Assembly (NCBI GenBank): GCA_902489785.1
Contig: CABUBG010000001.1
Span: 9,164 to 73,163, forward strand
Reading direction: 5' to 3'
Source: Paramuribaculum sp900551515
Lineage (GTDB): Bacteria; Bacteroidota; Bacteroidia; Bacteroidales; Muribaculaceae
Length of the DNA stretch: 64,000 nt
The notes under the pieces are model-generated. The model ran no database searches and was not told where the DNA came from. It saw only the letters and a list, made by a program, of their open reading frames with translations. Made by a program: the position numbers and the translations under genes. Each line of letters opens with the position of its first letter. The stretch's first letter is position 1. Shown piece by piece: positions 8,390 through 17,464 of this stretch.

Positions 8390-9409
8390 TCAGAGAGCGC
8401 TCTGGAACTGCTCGAGGAAACGACGGTCGTTTTCAGAGAACATGCGCAGGTCTTTCACCTGATATTTCAGGTTGGTGATGCGCTCGATACCCATGCCGAG
8501 GGCGAAACCGCTGTAGATTTTCGAGTCGATGCCGCAAGCGTCAAGCACGTTGGGGTCAACCATGCCGCAGCCGAGAATCTCCACCCAGCCGGTGTGCTTG
8601 CAGAATGAGCATCCCTTTCCGCCGCAGAGGTTGCAGGAGATGTCCATTTCAGCCGAGGGTTCGGTGAAGGGGAAGTAGCTCGGACGCAGACGGATCTTTG
8701 TCTCAGGTCCGAACATCTCACGCGCGAAATAGAGAAGTGTCTGCTTGAGGTCGGCAAACGAAACGTTTTTGTCGACATAGAGAGCCTCTACCTGATGGAA
8801 GAAACAGTGGGCTCGGGCCGAGATGGCTTCATTGCGGTAGACACGTCCGGGGCAGATGATGCGGATAGGCGGCTGTGTGTGCTCCATTACGCGCGACTGC
8901 ACCGACGAGGTGTGGGTGCGGAGAAGCACATCGGGATTGCGCTTGATGAAGAATGTGTCCTGCATGTCGCGGGCCGGATGGTCGGCGGCGAAGTTGAGTG
9001 ACGAGAACACATGCCAGTCGTCCTCGATCTCGGGGCCTTCGGCAACGGTGAAGCCGAGGCGTGAAAAAATCGAGACTATTTCATTGCGGACAATGGACAG
9101 CGGATGGCGCGAACCGAGAGGCATCACGGCCGGAGTGCGTGAGAGATCGACAGCGGCATCGTCGCTGTCGGAATCGGAGAGGCGTTCTCGCAGCGTGTTG
9201 ATTTTTTCGGTGACAAGTGCCTTAAGTTCATTAAGTGCCTGACCGATAGTCTTTTTCTGATCGGCCGGTACGGTGCGGAAATCGTTGAAAAGCAACGAAA
9301 TCACTCCTTTTTTACTAAGATATTTGATGCGCAGCGCGTCAACTTCGGCATCGGTCGATGCCGTGAGTGCAGCAATTTCAGCTTTAAGATTGTTGATTTT
9401 TTCAATCAT
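8390..9409 (-). CDS. pheS: Phenylalanine--tRNA ligase alpha subunit
   Basis: Catalytic subunit of the (alpha beta)2 enzyme that charges tRNA-Phe; the beta subunit gene is not in this window. The N-terminal coiled-coil (residues 1-90) is followed by class II motifs: HPLSIVRNEIVSIFSRLGF, motif 2 with FRPGR-like CPGRVYRNEAISARAHCFFHQVEAL, and motif 3 GFALGMGIERI. The Phe-binding FPFTEPSAEMD is present, as is a Cys cluster (CNLCGGKGCSFCKHTGW) of the Zn type found in many PheS. ATG 9409 gives MIEKINNLKAEI, the standard start (339 residues); the open frame to 9499 runs into the upstream gene and is not needed. Confidence 0.96.
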   Translation of the reverse strand: MIEKINNLKAEIAALTASTDAEVDALRIKYLSKKGVISLLFNDFRTVPADQKKTIGQALNELKALVTEKINTLRERLSDSDSDDAAVDLSRTPAVMPLGSRHPLSIVRNEIVSIFSRLGFTVAEGPEIEDDWHVFSSLNFAADHPARDMQDTFFIKRNPDVLLRTHTSSVQSRVMEHTQPPIRIICPGRVYRNEAISARAHCFFHQVEALYVDKNVSFADLKQTLLYFAREMFGPETKIRLRPSYFPFTEPSAEMDISCNLCGGKGCSFCKHTGWVEILGCGMVDPNVLDACGIDSKIYSGFALGMGIERITNLKYQVKDLRMFSENDRRFLEQFQSAL

Positions 9410-9452
9410 TGACTTATCTTCTTGAAAATATGGGCGTTGATTTGCCCTGTTA

Positions 9453-10511
9453 TCATTCGTTTGCTTTGTTGAATTCCGACATGGCCTGCTCGACATCACG
9501 TACGAGATCCTCGTCCTGCTGATCGCGGCTTACGATCGTGCCGTCGGGAGCTATAAGGATAATGCAGGGGATGCCGGAAATGCCGTAGAGATCGGTGGGG
9601 ATTGTCTGCGCATTGACGATGACATCCCAGGGAATCTGGTGATCTTCAATGGCTTTTTGCGTGTTCTGCGGTTCGTCCCAGACAGCTACGCCGAGGAAAT
9701 TAAGGCCCTTGCCGTTGTATTTCTCATAGAGCTTCTTGATCACACTGATCTCGCGGATGCAGGGTCCGCACCAGCTGGCCCAGAAATCGACGAGCGTATA
9801 GTGGTCATTGCCGAGGAAATCGCTGAGCTTCTGTGTCTTGCCATCGTTTGTAATGGCAAAGTCTTTATATTTATGACCTACCGATGTTTCGTCCTTGACA
9901 ACAAGGTGCTGACGGATGCTTTTGACACGCTGTGAATCCTTAAACTTGGGATATTTTGCCAGGGCTGCGTCGAGTTCGGCGAGATCGTAGTTCTGTGCGT
10001 TTGAGATGAAGAGCAGATAGCCGAGAGCGTTGTCGATATTGGCCGTCATCGTAGAGTCCAATATTGCGTCGTAGCGTTTGCTGAGGATCTCGGCGCGTTC
10101 GGCCGATGTGGAATCCTGGGGGAGGGCGCGGAATTCAGTCACGATGGCGCCGAGTTTGTTCTGCATCTCTTCAAGAGAGCTGTTGAGACTGCCGTTGCTT
10201 TCAAACTTGCGTTCGGCAGGAGTGACATTGATCTTAGCAGGCTCGATGAAGATATCGCCAATGCGCTGACCTTCGACAAGAAGACGTGCATAATATGGCG
10301 TGGTGACACTTTTATTAAACTTTGCGACACCGTTGTCGACAAGCGCGCTGTCGACTTTCGCACCGCTGTCGTAGTCGGTAAGATAGACATATATGCCGTC
10401 GTCGTCCGGTGAAAGATTGACGGATAAAGTGCAATTTGCGGGTTGGGTGGCATTGGCGCATGATGCTGCAGCAAGCGCCATGATAGATCCGAAAAATAAG
10501 GTGTTATTCAT
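9453..10511 (-). CDS. Thioredoxin-like lipoprotein (TlpA/DUF4369 type)
   Basis: A 352-residue envelope thiol protein. The signal ends in LAAASC with Cys18 as the probable lipid anchor. Residues 27-200 form the N-terminal domain common in Bacteroidales TlpA-like proteins (DUF4369-like). Residues 211-345 are the thioredoxin fold with the active site WCGPC at 247-251 and the cis-Pro loop GISGIPCIILIA. It probably reduces or oxidises periplasmic disulfides; the substrate is unknown. It has its own promoter facing away from the acyl-CoA ligase gene and precedes pheS by 43 bp. Confidence 0.88.
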   Translation of the reverse strand: MNNTLFFGSIMALAAASCANATQPANCTLSVNLSPDDDGIYVYLTDYDSGAKVDSALVDNGVAKFNKSVTTPYYARLLVEGQRIGDIFIEPAKINVTPAERKFESNGSLNSSLEEMQNKLGAIVTEFRALPQDSTSAERAEILSKRYDAILDSTMTANIDNALGYLLFISNAQNYDLAELDAALAKYPKFKDSQRVKSIRQHLVVKDETSVGHKYKDFAITNDGKTQKLSDFLGNDHYTLVDFWASWCGPCIREISVIKKLYEKYNGKGLNFLGVAVWDEPQNTQKAIEDHQIPWDVIVNAQTIPTDLYGISGIPCIILIAPDGTIVSRDQQDEDLVRDVEQAMSEFNKANE

Positions 10512-10545
10512 TTTTGGTTAATGGTTTGATTCATGAATCCGGATG

Positions 10546-10553
10546 CAAATTTA
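10546..10553 (-). promoter_or_regulatory. -7 box for the thioredoxin-like gene
   Basis: TAAATTTG on the minus strand, 34 bp before the ATG at 10511, matches TAnnTTTG. It faces away from the box at 10619. Confidence 0.6.
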
Positions 10554-10618
10554 CTCACTTCTTTTTGAAAATCGTGTGTTTTTGCCCACGAAATAATGTA
10601 GGGTTGACGATTATTCAT

Positions 10619-10626
10619 TAATTTTG
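10619..10626 (+). promoter_or_regulatory. -7 box for the acyl-CoA ligase gene
   Basis: TAATTTTG, 32 bp before the ATG at 10659, matches TAnnTTTG. A TTGAC lies 15 bp upstream, closer than the usual -33 spacing. Confidence 0.55.
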
Positions 10627-10658
10627 TCGGGTGAAAATAAAAAAATCCGGCATTCATT

Positions 10659-12323
10659 ATGGATAATAAAGCTACCTTAAACGAATACATCCTCCAGTCA
10701 ATCACATCGAATTGGGAACTCCCCGCGCTGACAGATTTCGAAGGCGTTTCATATAATTATAAAGACGTGGCCCGTAAAATCACGAAGCTGCACATAATCT
10801 TTGAACGCTGCGGACTGAAGCCGGGCGACAAGATTGCCATCTGCGGGCGTAATTCGGCCCAGTGGTCGGTAGCTTTTCTGGGAGCCCTGACTTACGGAGC
10901 GGTTGCCGTGCCTATCCTCAATGAGTTTAAACCGGACACGATTCATCATTTGGTCAATCACAGTGAGTCGAAGTTGCTTTTCACGGATAACAGTATATGG
11001 GAGAACCTCGACTCGGATTCGATGGCTGATCTTATAGGCGCCTTCAACCTCCACAACTTCTCCCTGTTTATCTCACGCGATGAAATGCTTACTGATGCAC
11101 GCAACAGACTCAATGAGCTGTTCGGCAAGAAATTTCCCGAGCGTTTTACGTCGGCTGATTTTAAAGTTGTCGTGCCGACAGATCCGGATGAAGTGATGAT
11201 GATTAACTACACGTCGGGATCCACCGGCTTTTCCAAAGGCGTAATGCTCACCTGCCGCAATCTGTGGTCGAACGTGCAGTTCACTATCGACGGAATCAAG
11301 TTTCTGGTTCCGGGCGATAACATAGTGAGCATGCTTCCACTTGCCCATATGTATGGTCTTGTGGTCGAACTGCTGCATCCGTTTGTCAAGGGTTGCCACA
11401 TCCATTTCCTCACACGCATGCCTTCGCCGCGTGTGATCATGGATGCTTTTGCCCGCGTAAGGCCAAAGCTCATTGTGTCAGTGCCTCTTATTATTGAAAA
11501 GATCATCAAGACAAAGGTGTTCCCGCTTCTCGATAAGCCGTTGATGAAGATATTGATGCATGTGCCGTTCGTTGACGACCGTCTTCTTTCACGAATCAAG
11601 CAGCAGCTGACGGCTACGTTCGGCGGCAATCTTCAGGAGATGATCATTGGCGGCGCCGCTCTGAATAAGGATGTCGCAGTGTTCTTGCGTAAGATCGATT
11701 TCCCGTTCACCGTAGGTTATGGCATGACGGAATGTGCTCCGCTTATTTCTTATGCTCCCTGGCAGGAAGCCCGCAAGAATTCATGCGGACGTATTGTCGA
11801 CCGCATGATCGGCCGTGTCGAGAATCCGGATCCCGAAACAAAAGCCGGCGTGATCTGGGTGAAAGGCGACAATGTGATGAAGGGCTATTTCAAGAATCCC
11901 GAGGCTACAGCCGCTTGCATGGACAACAACGGATGGCTTTGCACCGGTGATATCGGCGTGATCGACGCCGACAATTTCATCTACCTCCGCGGCCGTGATA
12001 AAAATATGATTCTCGGACCTTCGGGACAGAATATCTATCCCGAGGAAATCGAGCAGATCCTCAACAACTTGCCTTACGTGAGTGAATCGATCGTGATATC
12101 CGACGGCGGCAAGCTCGTAGCTCTCATATATCCTGATTATGATCTCGCAGGCAAGGAGGGCATGAGCGTTTCCGACATTGATGCCGTAATGGCTGAGAAT
12201 ATCGAGGTGCTGAATAAAGAAGTGCCGGCCTATTCAAAAGTGACCCGGCACAAACTCATGAGCGAAGAATTTGAAAAAACGCCCAAGCGCTCAATCAAAC
12301 GCTATCTTTACAAACTGGACTGA
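10659..12323 (+). CDS. Long-chain acyl-CoA synthetase / AMP-dependent ligase
   Basis: A 554-residue ANL-family enzyme that activates a carboxylate, probably a fatty acid, to its CoA thioester through an acyl-AMP. The phosphate-binding loop YTSGSTGFSKG is at residues 184-194. Later motifs are GYGMTECAPLIS, WLCTGDIGVID and the hinge LRGRDKNMIL. The C-terminal Lys region (TPKRSIKRYLYK) that completes the adenylation step is present. The gene is a monocistron between a divergent promoter region and a convergent porin gene. Substrate specificity cannot be read from sequence; acyl-ACP ligase activity is possible. Confidence 0.9.
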   Translation: MDNKATLNEYILQSITSNWELPALTDFEGVSYNYKDVARKITKLHIIFERCGLKPGDKIAICGRNSAQWSVAFLGALTYGAVAVPILNEFKPDTIHHLVNHSESKLLFTDNSIWENLDSDSMADLIGAFNLHNFSLFISRDEMLTDARNRLNELFGKKFPERFTSADFKVVVPTDPDEVMMINYTSGSTGFSKGVMLTCRNLWSNVQFTIDGIKFLVPGDNIVSMLPLAHMYGLVVELLHPFVKGCHIHFLTRMPSPRVIMDAFARVRPKLIVSVPLIIEKIIKTKVFPLLDKPLMKILMHVPFVDDRLLSRIKQQLTATFGGNLQEMIIGGAALNKDVAVFLRKIDFPFTVGYGMTECAPLISYAPWQEARKNSCGRIVDRMIGRVENPDPETKAGVIWVKGDNVMKGYFKNPEATAACMDNNGWLCTGDIGVIDADNFIYLRGRDKNMILGPSGQNIYPEEIEQILNNLPYVSESIVISDGGKLVALIYPDYDLAGKEGMSVSDIDAVMAENIEVLNKEVPAYSKVTRHKLMSEEFEKTPKRSIKRYLYKLD

Positions 12324-12342
12324 TCAGGCCGTACAAGCCTGA
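12324..12342 (+). terminator. Possible weak hairpin terminator after the acyl-CoA ligase gene
   Basis: TCAGGC and GCCTGA form a 6-bp stem with a 7-nt loop directly after the TGA stop. There is no T-run, so intrinsic termination is doubtful. The gene on the other side is convergent. Confidence 0.3.
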
Positions 12343-12379
12343 CTGATCCGGTTCTTTGCGGAAAGAGGCAGATGTGTCG

Positions 12380-12925
12380 TCAGAACACATAGCCTATTGA
12401 AACATTGAACCAGCCCCCGCTGTATTGTTTCATCAGAAGGAATTTGCTTTCAAACGCCAGACGGAGTGTGGGCGTGGCGAAATATTCGATGCCCGCGCCG
12501 AAATTGAGGCCGAAACGGCTTGTGCGCTGCGATGAGTCATCATTGTTTTCATCCAGTTCTTCAACGGGGCCTTCGTCGTTATGGCTGGTGAATGTCGAGT
12601 AATTCAATCCGGCGATAGGATAGAAATTGACACGACCCGTCGTTCCGTCGAGAGCGATAGGCATTTCAGTGTCGAAATTAAATGAAAAAGCGTCGATGCC
12701 TTTGTGGCGGAAGGCATAATCCACTTTCGGAGCGAAACGGAAATGCTCCGTGAAACGATACGAGAAATACAGTCCGGCAGTGGCCGTGGTGTTGCGTGTC
12801 GTAAAACCGCCCCGCAGGCCTACGCTTTTTTGTCCGCGCCACGACTGGGCAGACGCATCGGGAGAAGCAAATGTAACCATAAGCGTAATTGCTGCGACGA
12901 TAAGTGAAAATATCCGCTTTTTCAT
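12380..12925 (-). CDS. Outer-membrane beta-barrel protein (porin-like, 8-strand type)
   Basis: A 181-residue exported protein. The signal peptide MKKRIFSLIVAAITLMVTFASPDASA is followed by alternating-residue beta strands (for example VGLRGGFTTRNTTATAGLYFSYRF and LRLAFESKFLLMKQY) and it ends in Phe, the C-terminal signature recognised by the BAM complex. Size fits an eight-stranded OmpX/OmpW-like barrel. An acidic loop (residues about 120-135) is probably surface exposed. Ligand and role are unknown. It is a monocistron with its own -7 box. Confidence 0.85.
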   Translation of the reverse strand: MKKRIFSLIVAAITLMVTFASPDASAQSWRGQKSVGLRGGFTTRNTTATAGLYFSYRFTEHFRFAPKVDYAFRHKGIDAFSFNFDTEMPIALDGTTGRVNFYPIAGLNYSTFTSHNDEGPVEELDENNDDSSQRTSRFGLNFGAGIEYFATPTLRLAFESKFLLMKQYSGGWFNVSIGYVF

Positions 12926-12977
12926 GTGACGATTCTATTATCAGTTAATGTGAGAATGTTAATTTTAATTGTTAACG

Positions 12978-12985
12978 CAAAAATA
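12978..12985 (-). promoter_or_regulatory. -7 box for the outer-membrane barrel gene
   Basis: TATTTTTG on the minus strand, 52 bp before the ATG at 12925, matches TAnnTTTG. Confidence 0.55.
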
Positions 12986-13028
12986 ATTCTTTCTGTTTAA
13001 ATTATGCTATAGGTTTGATGGAAATGCG

Positions 13029-13036
13029 TAATTTTG
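13029..13036 (+). promoter_or_regulatory. -7 box for nadE
   Basis: TAATTTTG, 19 bp before the nadE ATG, matches TAnnTTTG. A TTTG lies 11 bp upstream, closer than the usual spacing. Confidence 0.55.
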
Positions 13037-13055
13037 TGGAAAATTAACAACGAAT

Positions 13056-14969
13056 ATGACAAACGGTTTTCTCAGGATAGCGTCCGTAGCGCCGCAACAT
13101 CGCGTTGCCGACGTGGCATACAACGTCGACCGCATAATTGAATCTCTCGTCGAGCTTGATAGCAAGAAGGTCGAACTGGCGGTCTACCCCGAGCTCTGCA
13201 TCACTGGATACACCTGCGGCGATCTTTTCCACAACGCCACGCTTTTAAATGCAGCTGCCGCGGGGCTGCAGCACATCCGTGAGGCTGTCAGCGAGCTTAA
13301 CATTCATGCCATAGTCGGGCTCCCCGTGCGCAAGGCTGGCGGTGCAGTATATAATTGTGCCGCATTCATACGAAACAATGAATGCGACATCATTGAAAAA
13401 ACATATCTGCCTTCATATAACGAGTTTTATGAGCGGCGCTGGTTTTCTCCCTCAGCCACGCCGCGGACGCCGCGATTTTTTACAAGCCACGGTGTGAAAA
13501 TAGGCATAGAGATATGCGAAGACCTGTGGGTGCCCGTTCCGCCGTCGTGCAATGATGCCATGGCGGGTGCTCAGGTGATATGCAACCTTTCGGCGTCGGA
13601 CGACCTTATCGGCAAGCATGACTATCTCATGTCGCTTATCCGCCAGCAGTCGGCCCGGTGCATGTGCGGCTATGTCTATTCATCGGCCGGATTCGGAGAA
13701 TCGACTACCGATCTCGTTTTCCTGCCCAAAACCATCATAGCCGAGTGTGGAACGCTGCTGTGCGAAAACGACAGGCTCGATTATCTGTCGGCCCCCGCTG
13801 TCATTGCAGATATTGATATCGACGCGATCGACCGAGACCGCGAGCACACGACCACCTTTGCCGATTGTGCGCGCAACAACGGATGCCTGTCGGGCGACAC
13901 CCCCGTATGCGCTGAAGAGGAGATGTGGGATGAAGATTTCGAGCCTGATTATCGCCGTGTCAATCCCACACCGTTTATCCCTTCCGACAACCGGATCCTG
14001 GATGACCGCGCACGGGAGATATCGACCATTCAGCAATGCGGCCTCGCACGGCGTCTGCGTGCCGTAGGAAGCAACCGCCTGGTCGTTGGCATATCCGGCG
14101 GCCTCGATTCCACGCTCGCGCTGCTTGTGGCCGTTGAAACGGTGAAGAGCCTCGGCGGTGATGCCAAAGATGTGATCGGCGTGACAATGCCCGGGTTCGG
14201 TACCACCGACCGCACCTACGACAACGCGCTCCAACTCATGCGGCTGCTCGGCGTCACGGTTCGTGAAATATCCATTGCCGCCGCTGTGACCGGCCACTTC
14301 AAGGATATAGGACATGACCCCTCGGTTCACGATGTGACTTATGAAAATTCACAGGCCCGCGAACGCACCCAGATACTGATGGACGTGGCCAACGCTACCG
14401 GATCTCTGGTCCTTGGCACGGGCGACCTGTCGGAACTTGCGCTCGGATGGGCAACATACAACGGCGACCACATGTCGATGTATGGCGTTAATGCCGGCGT
14501 GCCCAAAACGCTCGTGCGGTATCTCGTGCGCTGGTATGCGACCAAATCGGATGATGCGGCTCTGAGAGCTACACTTGAAGACATCATGGCAACACCTATA
14601 AGTCCGGAGCTTACGCCTGCCGACAACAACGGCAATATTCAGCAAAAAACGGAGGAACTGGTAGGCCCGTATGAGCTTCACGATTTCTTCCTGTATTATA
14701 TGCTCCGGTATGGTTTCGCGCCCCGAAAAGTGTTTATGCTTGCCCGTAAAGCTTTTGCCGGACGGTTCGGTGCGCCCACGATATTGCATTGGATGCGTGA
14801 GTTTTACCGCAGATTTTTCAATCAGCAGTTTAAACGTTCATGCCTCCCCGACGGCCCTAAAGTCGGAAGCGTATGCCTCTCGCCCCGCGGCGACTGGCGA
14901 ATGCCGTCCGACGCTTCATCGGCTGTGTGGCTGAATGAAATCGACGGTATGATCGCCCGTCTCGTGTGA
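13056..14969 (+). CDS. nadE: Glutamine-dependent NAD+ synthetase
   Basis: Makes NAD+ from nicotinic acid adenine dinucleotide with ATP, taking ammonia from glutamine. The N-terminal nitrilase-type glutaminase domain (residues 1-270) has the catalytic triad Glu46 (YPELCITGY), Lys115 (EKTYLPSY) and Cys154 (EICEDLWVP). The C-terminal synthetase domain has the PP-loop GISGGLDSTLAL near residue 347 and the GTGDLSELALGWATYNGDH signature. At 637 residues it is full length. It has its own promoter and is followed by an intrinsic terminator. Confidence 0.96.
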   Translation: MTNGFLRIASVAPQHRVADVAYNVDRIIESLVELDSKKVELAVYPELCITGYTCGDLFHNATLLNAAAAGLQHIREAVSELNIHAIVGLPVRKAGGAVYNCAAFIRNNECDIIEKTYLPSYNEFYERRWFSPSATPRTPRFFTSHGVKIGIEICEDLWVPVPPSCNDAMAGAQVICNLSASDDLIGKHDYLMSLIRQQSARCMCGYVYSSAGFGESTTDLVFLPKTIIAECGTLLCENDRLDYLSAPAVIADIDIDAIDRDREHTTTFADCARNNGCLSGDTPVCAEEEMWDEDFEPDYRRVNPTPFIPSDNRILDDRAREISTIQQCGLARRLRAVGSNRLVVGISGGLDSTLALLVAVETVKSLGGDAKDVIGVTMPGFGTTDRTYDNALQLMRLLGVTVREISIAAAVTGHFKDIGHDPSVHDVTYENSQARERTQILMDVANATGSLVLGTGDLSELALGWATYNGDHMSMYGVNAGVPKTLVRYLVRWYATKSDDAALRATLEDIMATPISPELTPADNNGNIQQKTEELVGPYELHDFFLYYMLRYGFAPRKVFMLARKAFAGRFGAPTILHWMREFYRRFFNQQFKRSCLPDGPKVGSVCLSPRGDWRMPSDASSAVWLNEIDGMIARLV

Positions 14970-15026
14970 CATGCCGGATTCTGCCGGCATTGCCGCAGAA
15001 AAGAAAAATTGGAACAAAACACTAAA

Positions 15027-15061
15027 AATGGCCCGAGATTTTGTCGAAGGCCGTTTTTTTT
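15027..15061 (+). terminator. Rho-independent terminator of nadE, overlapping the next promoter
   Basis: AATGGCC at 15027-15033 pairs with GGCCGTT at 15049-15055 (one G-T wobble), with an inner CGA/TCG stem, followed by a run of T to 15061. The -33 element of the GH92 promoter lies inside the loop and the T-run lies in its spacer. Confidence 0.75.
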
Positions 15062-15070
15062 GTATCTTTG
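15040..15070 (+). promoter_or_regulatory. Consensus Bacteroidota promoter for the GH92 gene
   Basis: TTTG at 15040-15043 and TATCTTTG at 15063-15070 are separated by exactly 19 bp, the best full match to TTTG-N19-TAnnTTTG in the window. The 5' leader to ATG 15143 is about 65 nt. Confidence 0.8.
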
Positions 15071-15142
15071 TAAAAACAGCAACAATTTTGCTATAAAATC
15101 TTTATCATTTTAATCAACCATTAACCGAAATTTCAATACTTG

Positions 15143-17392
15143 ATGATTAATCATTCTGTTCTATTTATCCCTATAATCGCAGCCGGCGTTATCGCCACTG
15201 CATGTGGCTCATCAGGTGATGCGTCTCAATCTCCCGCCGACACCACCAACTATGCCGCACTTGTCAACCCGATGATCGGTACGGATTTCACTGGCAACAC
15301 TTATCCCGGCGCTCAGGCACCGTTCGGCATGGTGCAGCTGAGCCCCGATAACGGTTTGCCCGGATGGGACCGTATCGCAGGATATTTCTATCCCGACAGC
15401 ACCATAGCCGGATTCAGCCACACCCACCTCTCCGGAACCGGAGCCGGCGACCTCTACGACATATCGTTTATGCCGGTGACACTTCCGTATAACGAGGCCG
15501 AACAACCGCTCGGGATCTATTCGAAATTCTCACACGATGACGAAGAAGCTTCCGCCGGTTACTACCGCGTGCTTCTGAAAGACTACAATATCAATGTCGA
15601 GCTTACGGCAACCGAGCGAACGGGAATCCAGCGCTACACCTTCCCCGGAGGTGATGCCGCCGTGTTCCTGAATCTCCGCAAAGCCACTAACTGGGACGCT
15701 ACTGTCGACACCCGCATCAACATCGTTGATTCCGTGACCGTCGAGGGCTATCGCTTTTCAACCGGCTGGGCCCGCGATCAGCGTGTCTATTTCCGCACCC
15801 GCTTCTCCAAGCCATGGAAAAGCGTGACGATAGATTCCGCCGTGATCGATGCAAAGGATCCCGAAGCGCTTTCAATGGTGGCACGTTTCGACTTCTCCAC
15901 TACCAAGGGTGAGCAGATAACCGTGTCGACAGCCATCTCAAGCGTCAATGAAGCCGGAGCGGCTGCCAATCTTGCAGCGGAAGCACCGACCGACGATTTC
16001 GACAAATATCTCGCACAGACACGCGAGGCCTGGAACCGCGAGCTCGGCAAGATAAAAGTGAAAGGCGACGACCGCGACCAGATCGTATGTTTCTATACCG
16101 CTTTATATCATAATATGATAGCTCCGACCATCTACTCCGATGTCAATGGCGGCTACCGCGGCCCGGATAAAAAGACGCATACGGCAAACGGCTGGACCAA
16201 CTATTCCACCTTCTCGCTCTGGGACACTTTCCGTGCGTCGCATCCGCTTTACACACTCACTCAACCGGCCCGTGTAAACGACATGATCAAATCGTTCCTT
16301 GCATTCTATGATCAGAACGGACGTCTGCCTGTGTGGAACTTCCAGGGCGGCGAAACCGACATGATGATCGGCTACCACGCGGTGCCTGTCATTGTCGACG
16401 CATATCTTAAAGGTATCGGCAATTTCGACGCCAATAAAGCTCTCGACGCATGCATCGCCACCGCCAACATCGACGATTACCGCGGCATAGGCCTCTACAA
16501 GAAGCTGGGATATGTGCCTTACAATGTGGTCGACCCTTATAACGCCGACAACTGGGCGCTTTCGCGCACGCTTGAATACGCCTATGACGATTACTGCATT
16601 GCCCGTATGGCGGAGAAGCTCGGACGCAAGGATGTGGCCGATGAGTTCTACAAACGTTCGCAGAACTACCGCAATGTGTTCAACCCCGCGAACCGCTTCA
16701 TGCAGCCGCGCGACGACAAAGGCAACTGGCAGCCCAATTTCTCTCCCGACGACTACACGCCCAACATCTGTGAAAGCAACGGCTGGCAATATTTCTGGTC
16801 GGTGCAGCAGGATATTCCCGGTCTTATGGAGCTTACCGGCGGGAAAAAGGCTTTCGCACAACGCCTCGACAGCATGTTCACCTACACCCCCGGCCCGGGT
16901 CACGAACTTCCGATTTTCAGCACCGGAATGATCGGACAATATGCTCACGGCAACGAGCCCGGACACCATGTGATCTATCTCTACAACTATGTCGATCAGC
17001 CATGGAAAACGGCTGAATATCTTCGCAAAGTGATGGATGAATTCTACACAAATACGCCCGCCGGACTCTGCGGCAACGAAGATCTCGGACAGATGTCGGC
17101 ATGGTATGTGTTCTCTGCCATGGGACTGTATCCTGTCGATCCCGTCAGCGGAGTATATGAAATAGGTGCGCCCACATTCAAAGAGGTCACACTTGATCTC
17201 GCCAACGGAAAGCAGTTTAAAGTGCTTGCCCCCGGCGTATCGAAGACAAATAAATATGTGAAGTCGGTGAAGCTCGACGGCCAGCCTTACAGAAGCAGTT
17301 CGATCAGCCATGAACGGATCATGCAGGGCGCCACTCTCGAATTTGAGATGACTTCGCAGCCGGGCATTTGCTGGTTCGATGCGAAAAAATGA
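15143..17392 (+). CDS. GH92 family alpha-mannosidase lipoprotein
   Basis: A 749-residue exo-acting alpha-mannosidase, most often alpha-1,2 specific, Ca2+-dependent and inverting. The N-terminus is a lipoprotein signal with ATAC as lipobox. The N-terminal GH92 domain opens with NPMIGTDFTGNTYPGAQAPFGMVQLSPDN, and the C-terminal (alpha/alpha) domain has GNEPGHHVIYLYNY and CGNEDLGQMSAWYVFSAMG, both diagnostic. ATG 15143 is preferred over the TTG one codon earlier. It stands alone, with no SusC/SusD partner in the window, and probably trims yeast or host mannans at the cell surface or in the periplasm. Confidence 0.94.
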   Translation: MINHSVLFIPIIAAGVIATACGSSGDASQSPADTTNYAALVNPMIGTDFTGNTYPGAQAPFGMVQLSPDNGLPGWDRIAGYFYPDSTIAGFSHTHLSGTGAGDLYDISFMPVTLPYNEAEQPLGIYSKFSHDDEEASAGYYRVLLKDYNINVELTATERTGIQRYTFPGGDAAVFLNLRKATNWDATVDTRINIVDSVTVEGYRFSTGWARDQRVYFRTRFSKPWKSVTIDSAVIDAKDPEALSMVARFDFSTTKGEQITVSTAISSVNEAGAAANLAAEAPTDDFDKYLAQTREAWNRELGKIKVKGDDRDQIVCFYTALYHNMIAPTIYSDVNGGYRGPDKKTHTANGWTNYSTFSLWDTFRASHPLYTLTQPARVNDMIKSFLAFYDQNGRLPVWNFQGGETDMMIGYHAVPVIVDAYLKGIGNFDANKALDACIATANIDDYRGIGLYKKLGYVPYNVVDPYNADNWALSRTLEYAYDDYCIARMAEKLGRKDVADEFYKRSQNYRNVFNPANRFMQPRDDKGNWQPNFSPDDYTPNICESNGWQYFWSVQQDIPGLMELTGGKKAFAQRLDSMFTYTPGPGHELPIFSTGMIGQYAHGNEPGHHVIYLYNYVDQPWKTAEYLRKVMDEFYTNTPAGLCGNEDLGQMSAWYVFSAMGLYPVDPVSGVYEIGAPTFKEVTLDLANGKQFKVLAPGVSKTNKYVKSVKLDGQPYRSSSISHERIMQGATLEFEMTSQPGICWFDAKK

Positions 17393-17425
17393 AAGGCAGC
17401 TATTGCGCATCCGACAAAAATAATG

Positions 17426-17433
17426 TAATTTTG
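17426..17433 (+). promoter_or_regulatory. -7 box for clpP
   Basis: TAATTTTG, 31 bp before the clpP ATG, with TTG at 17403-17405 at about the right -33 distance. Confidence 0.6.
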
Positions 17434-17464
17434 AATTAACAAACATAGCCAAAGGTACAACAAT

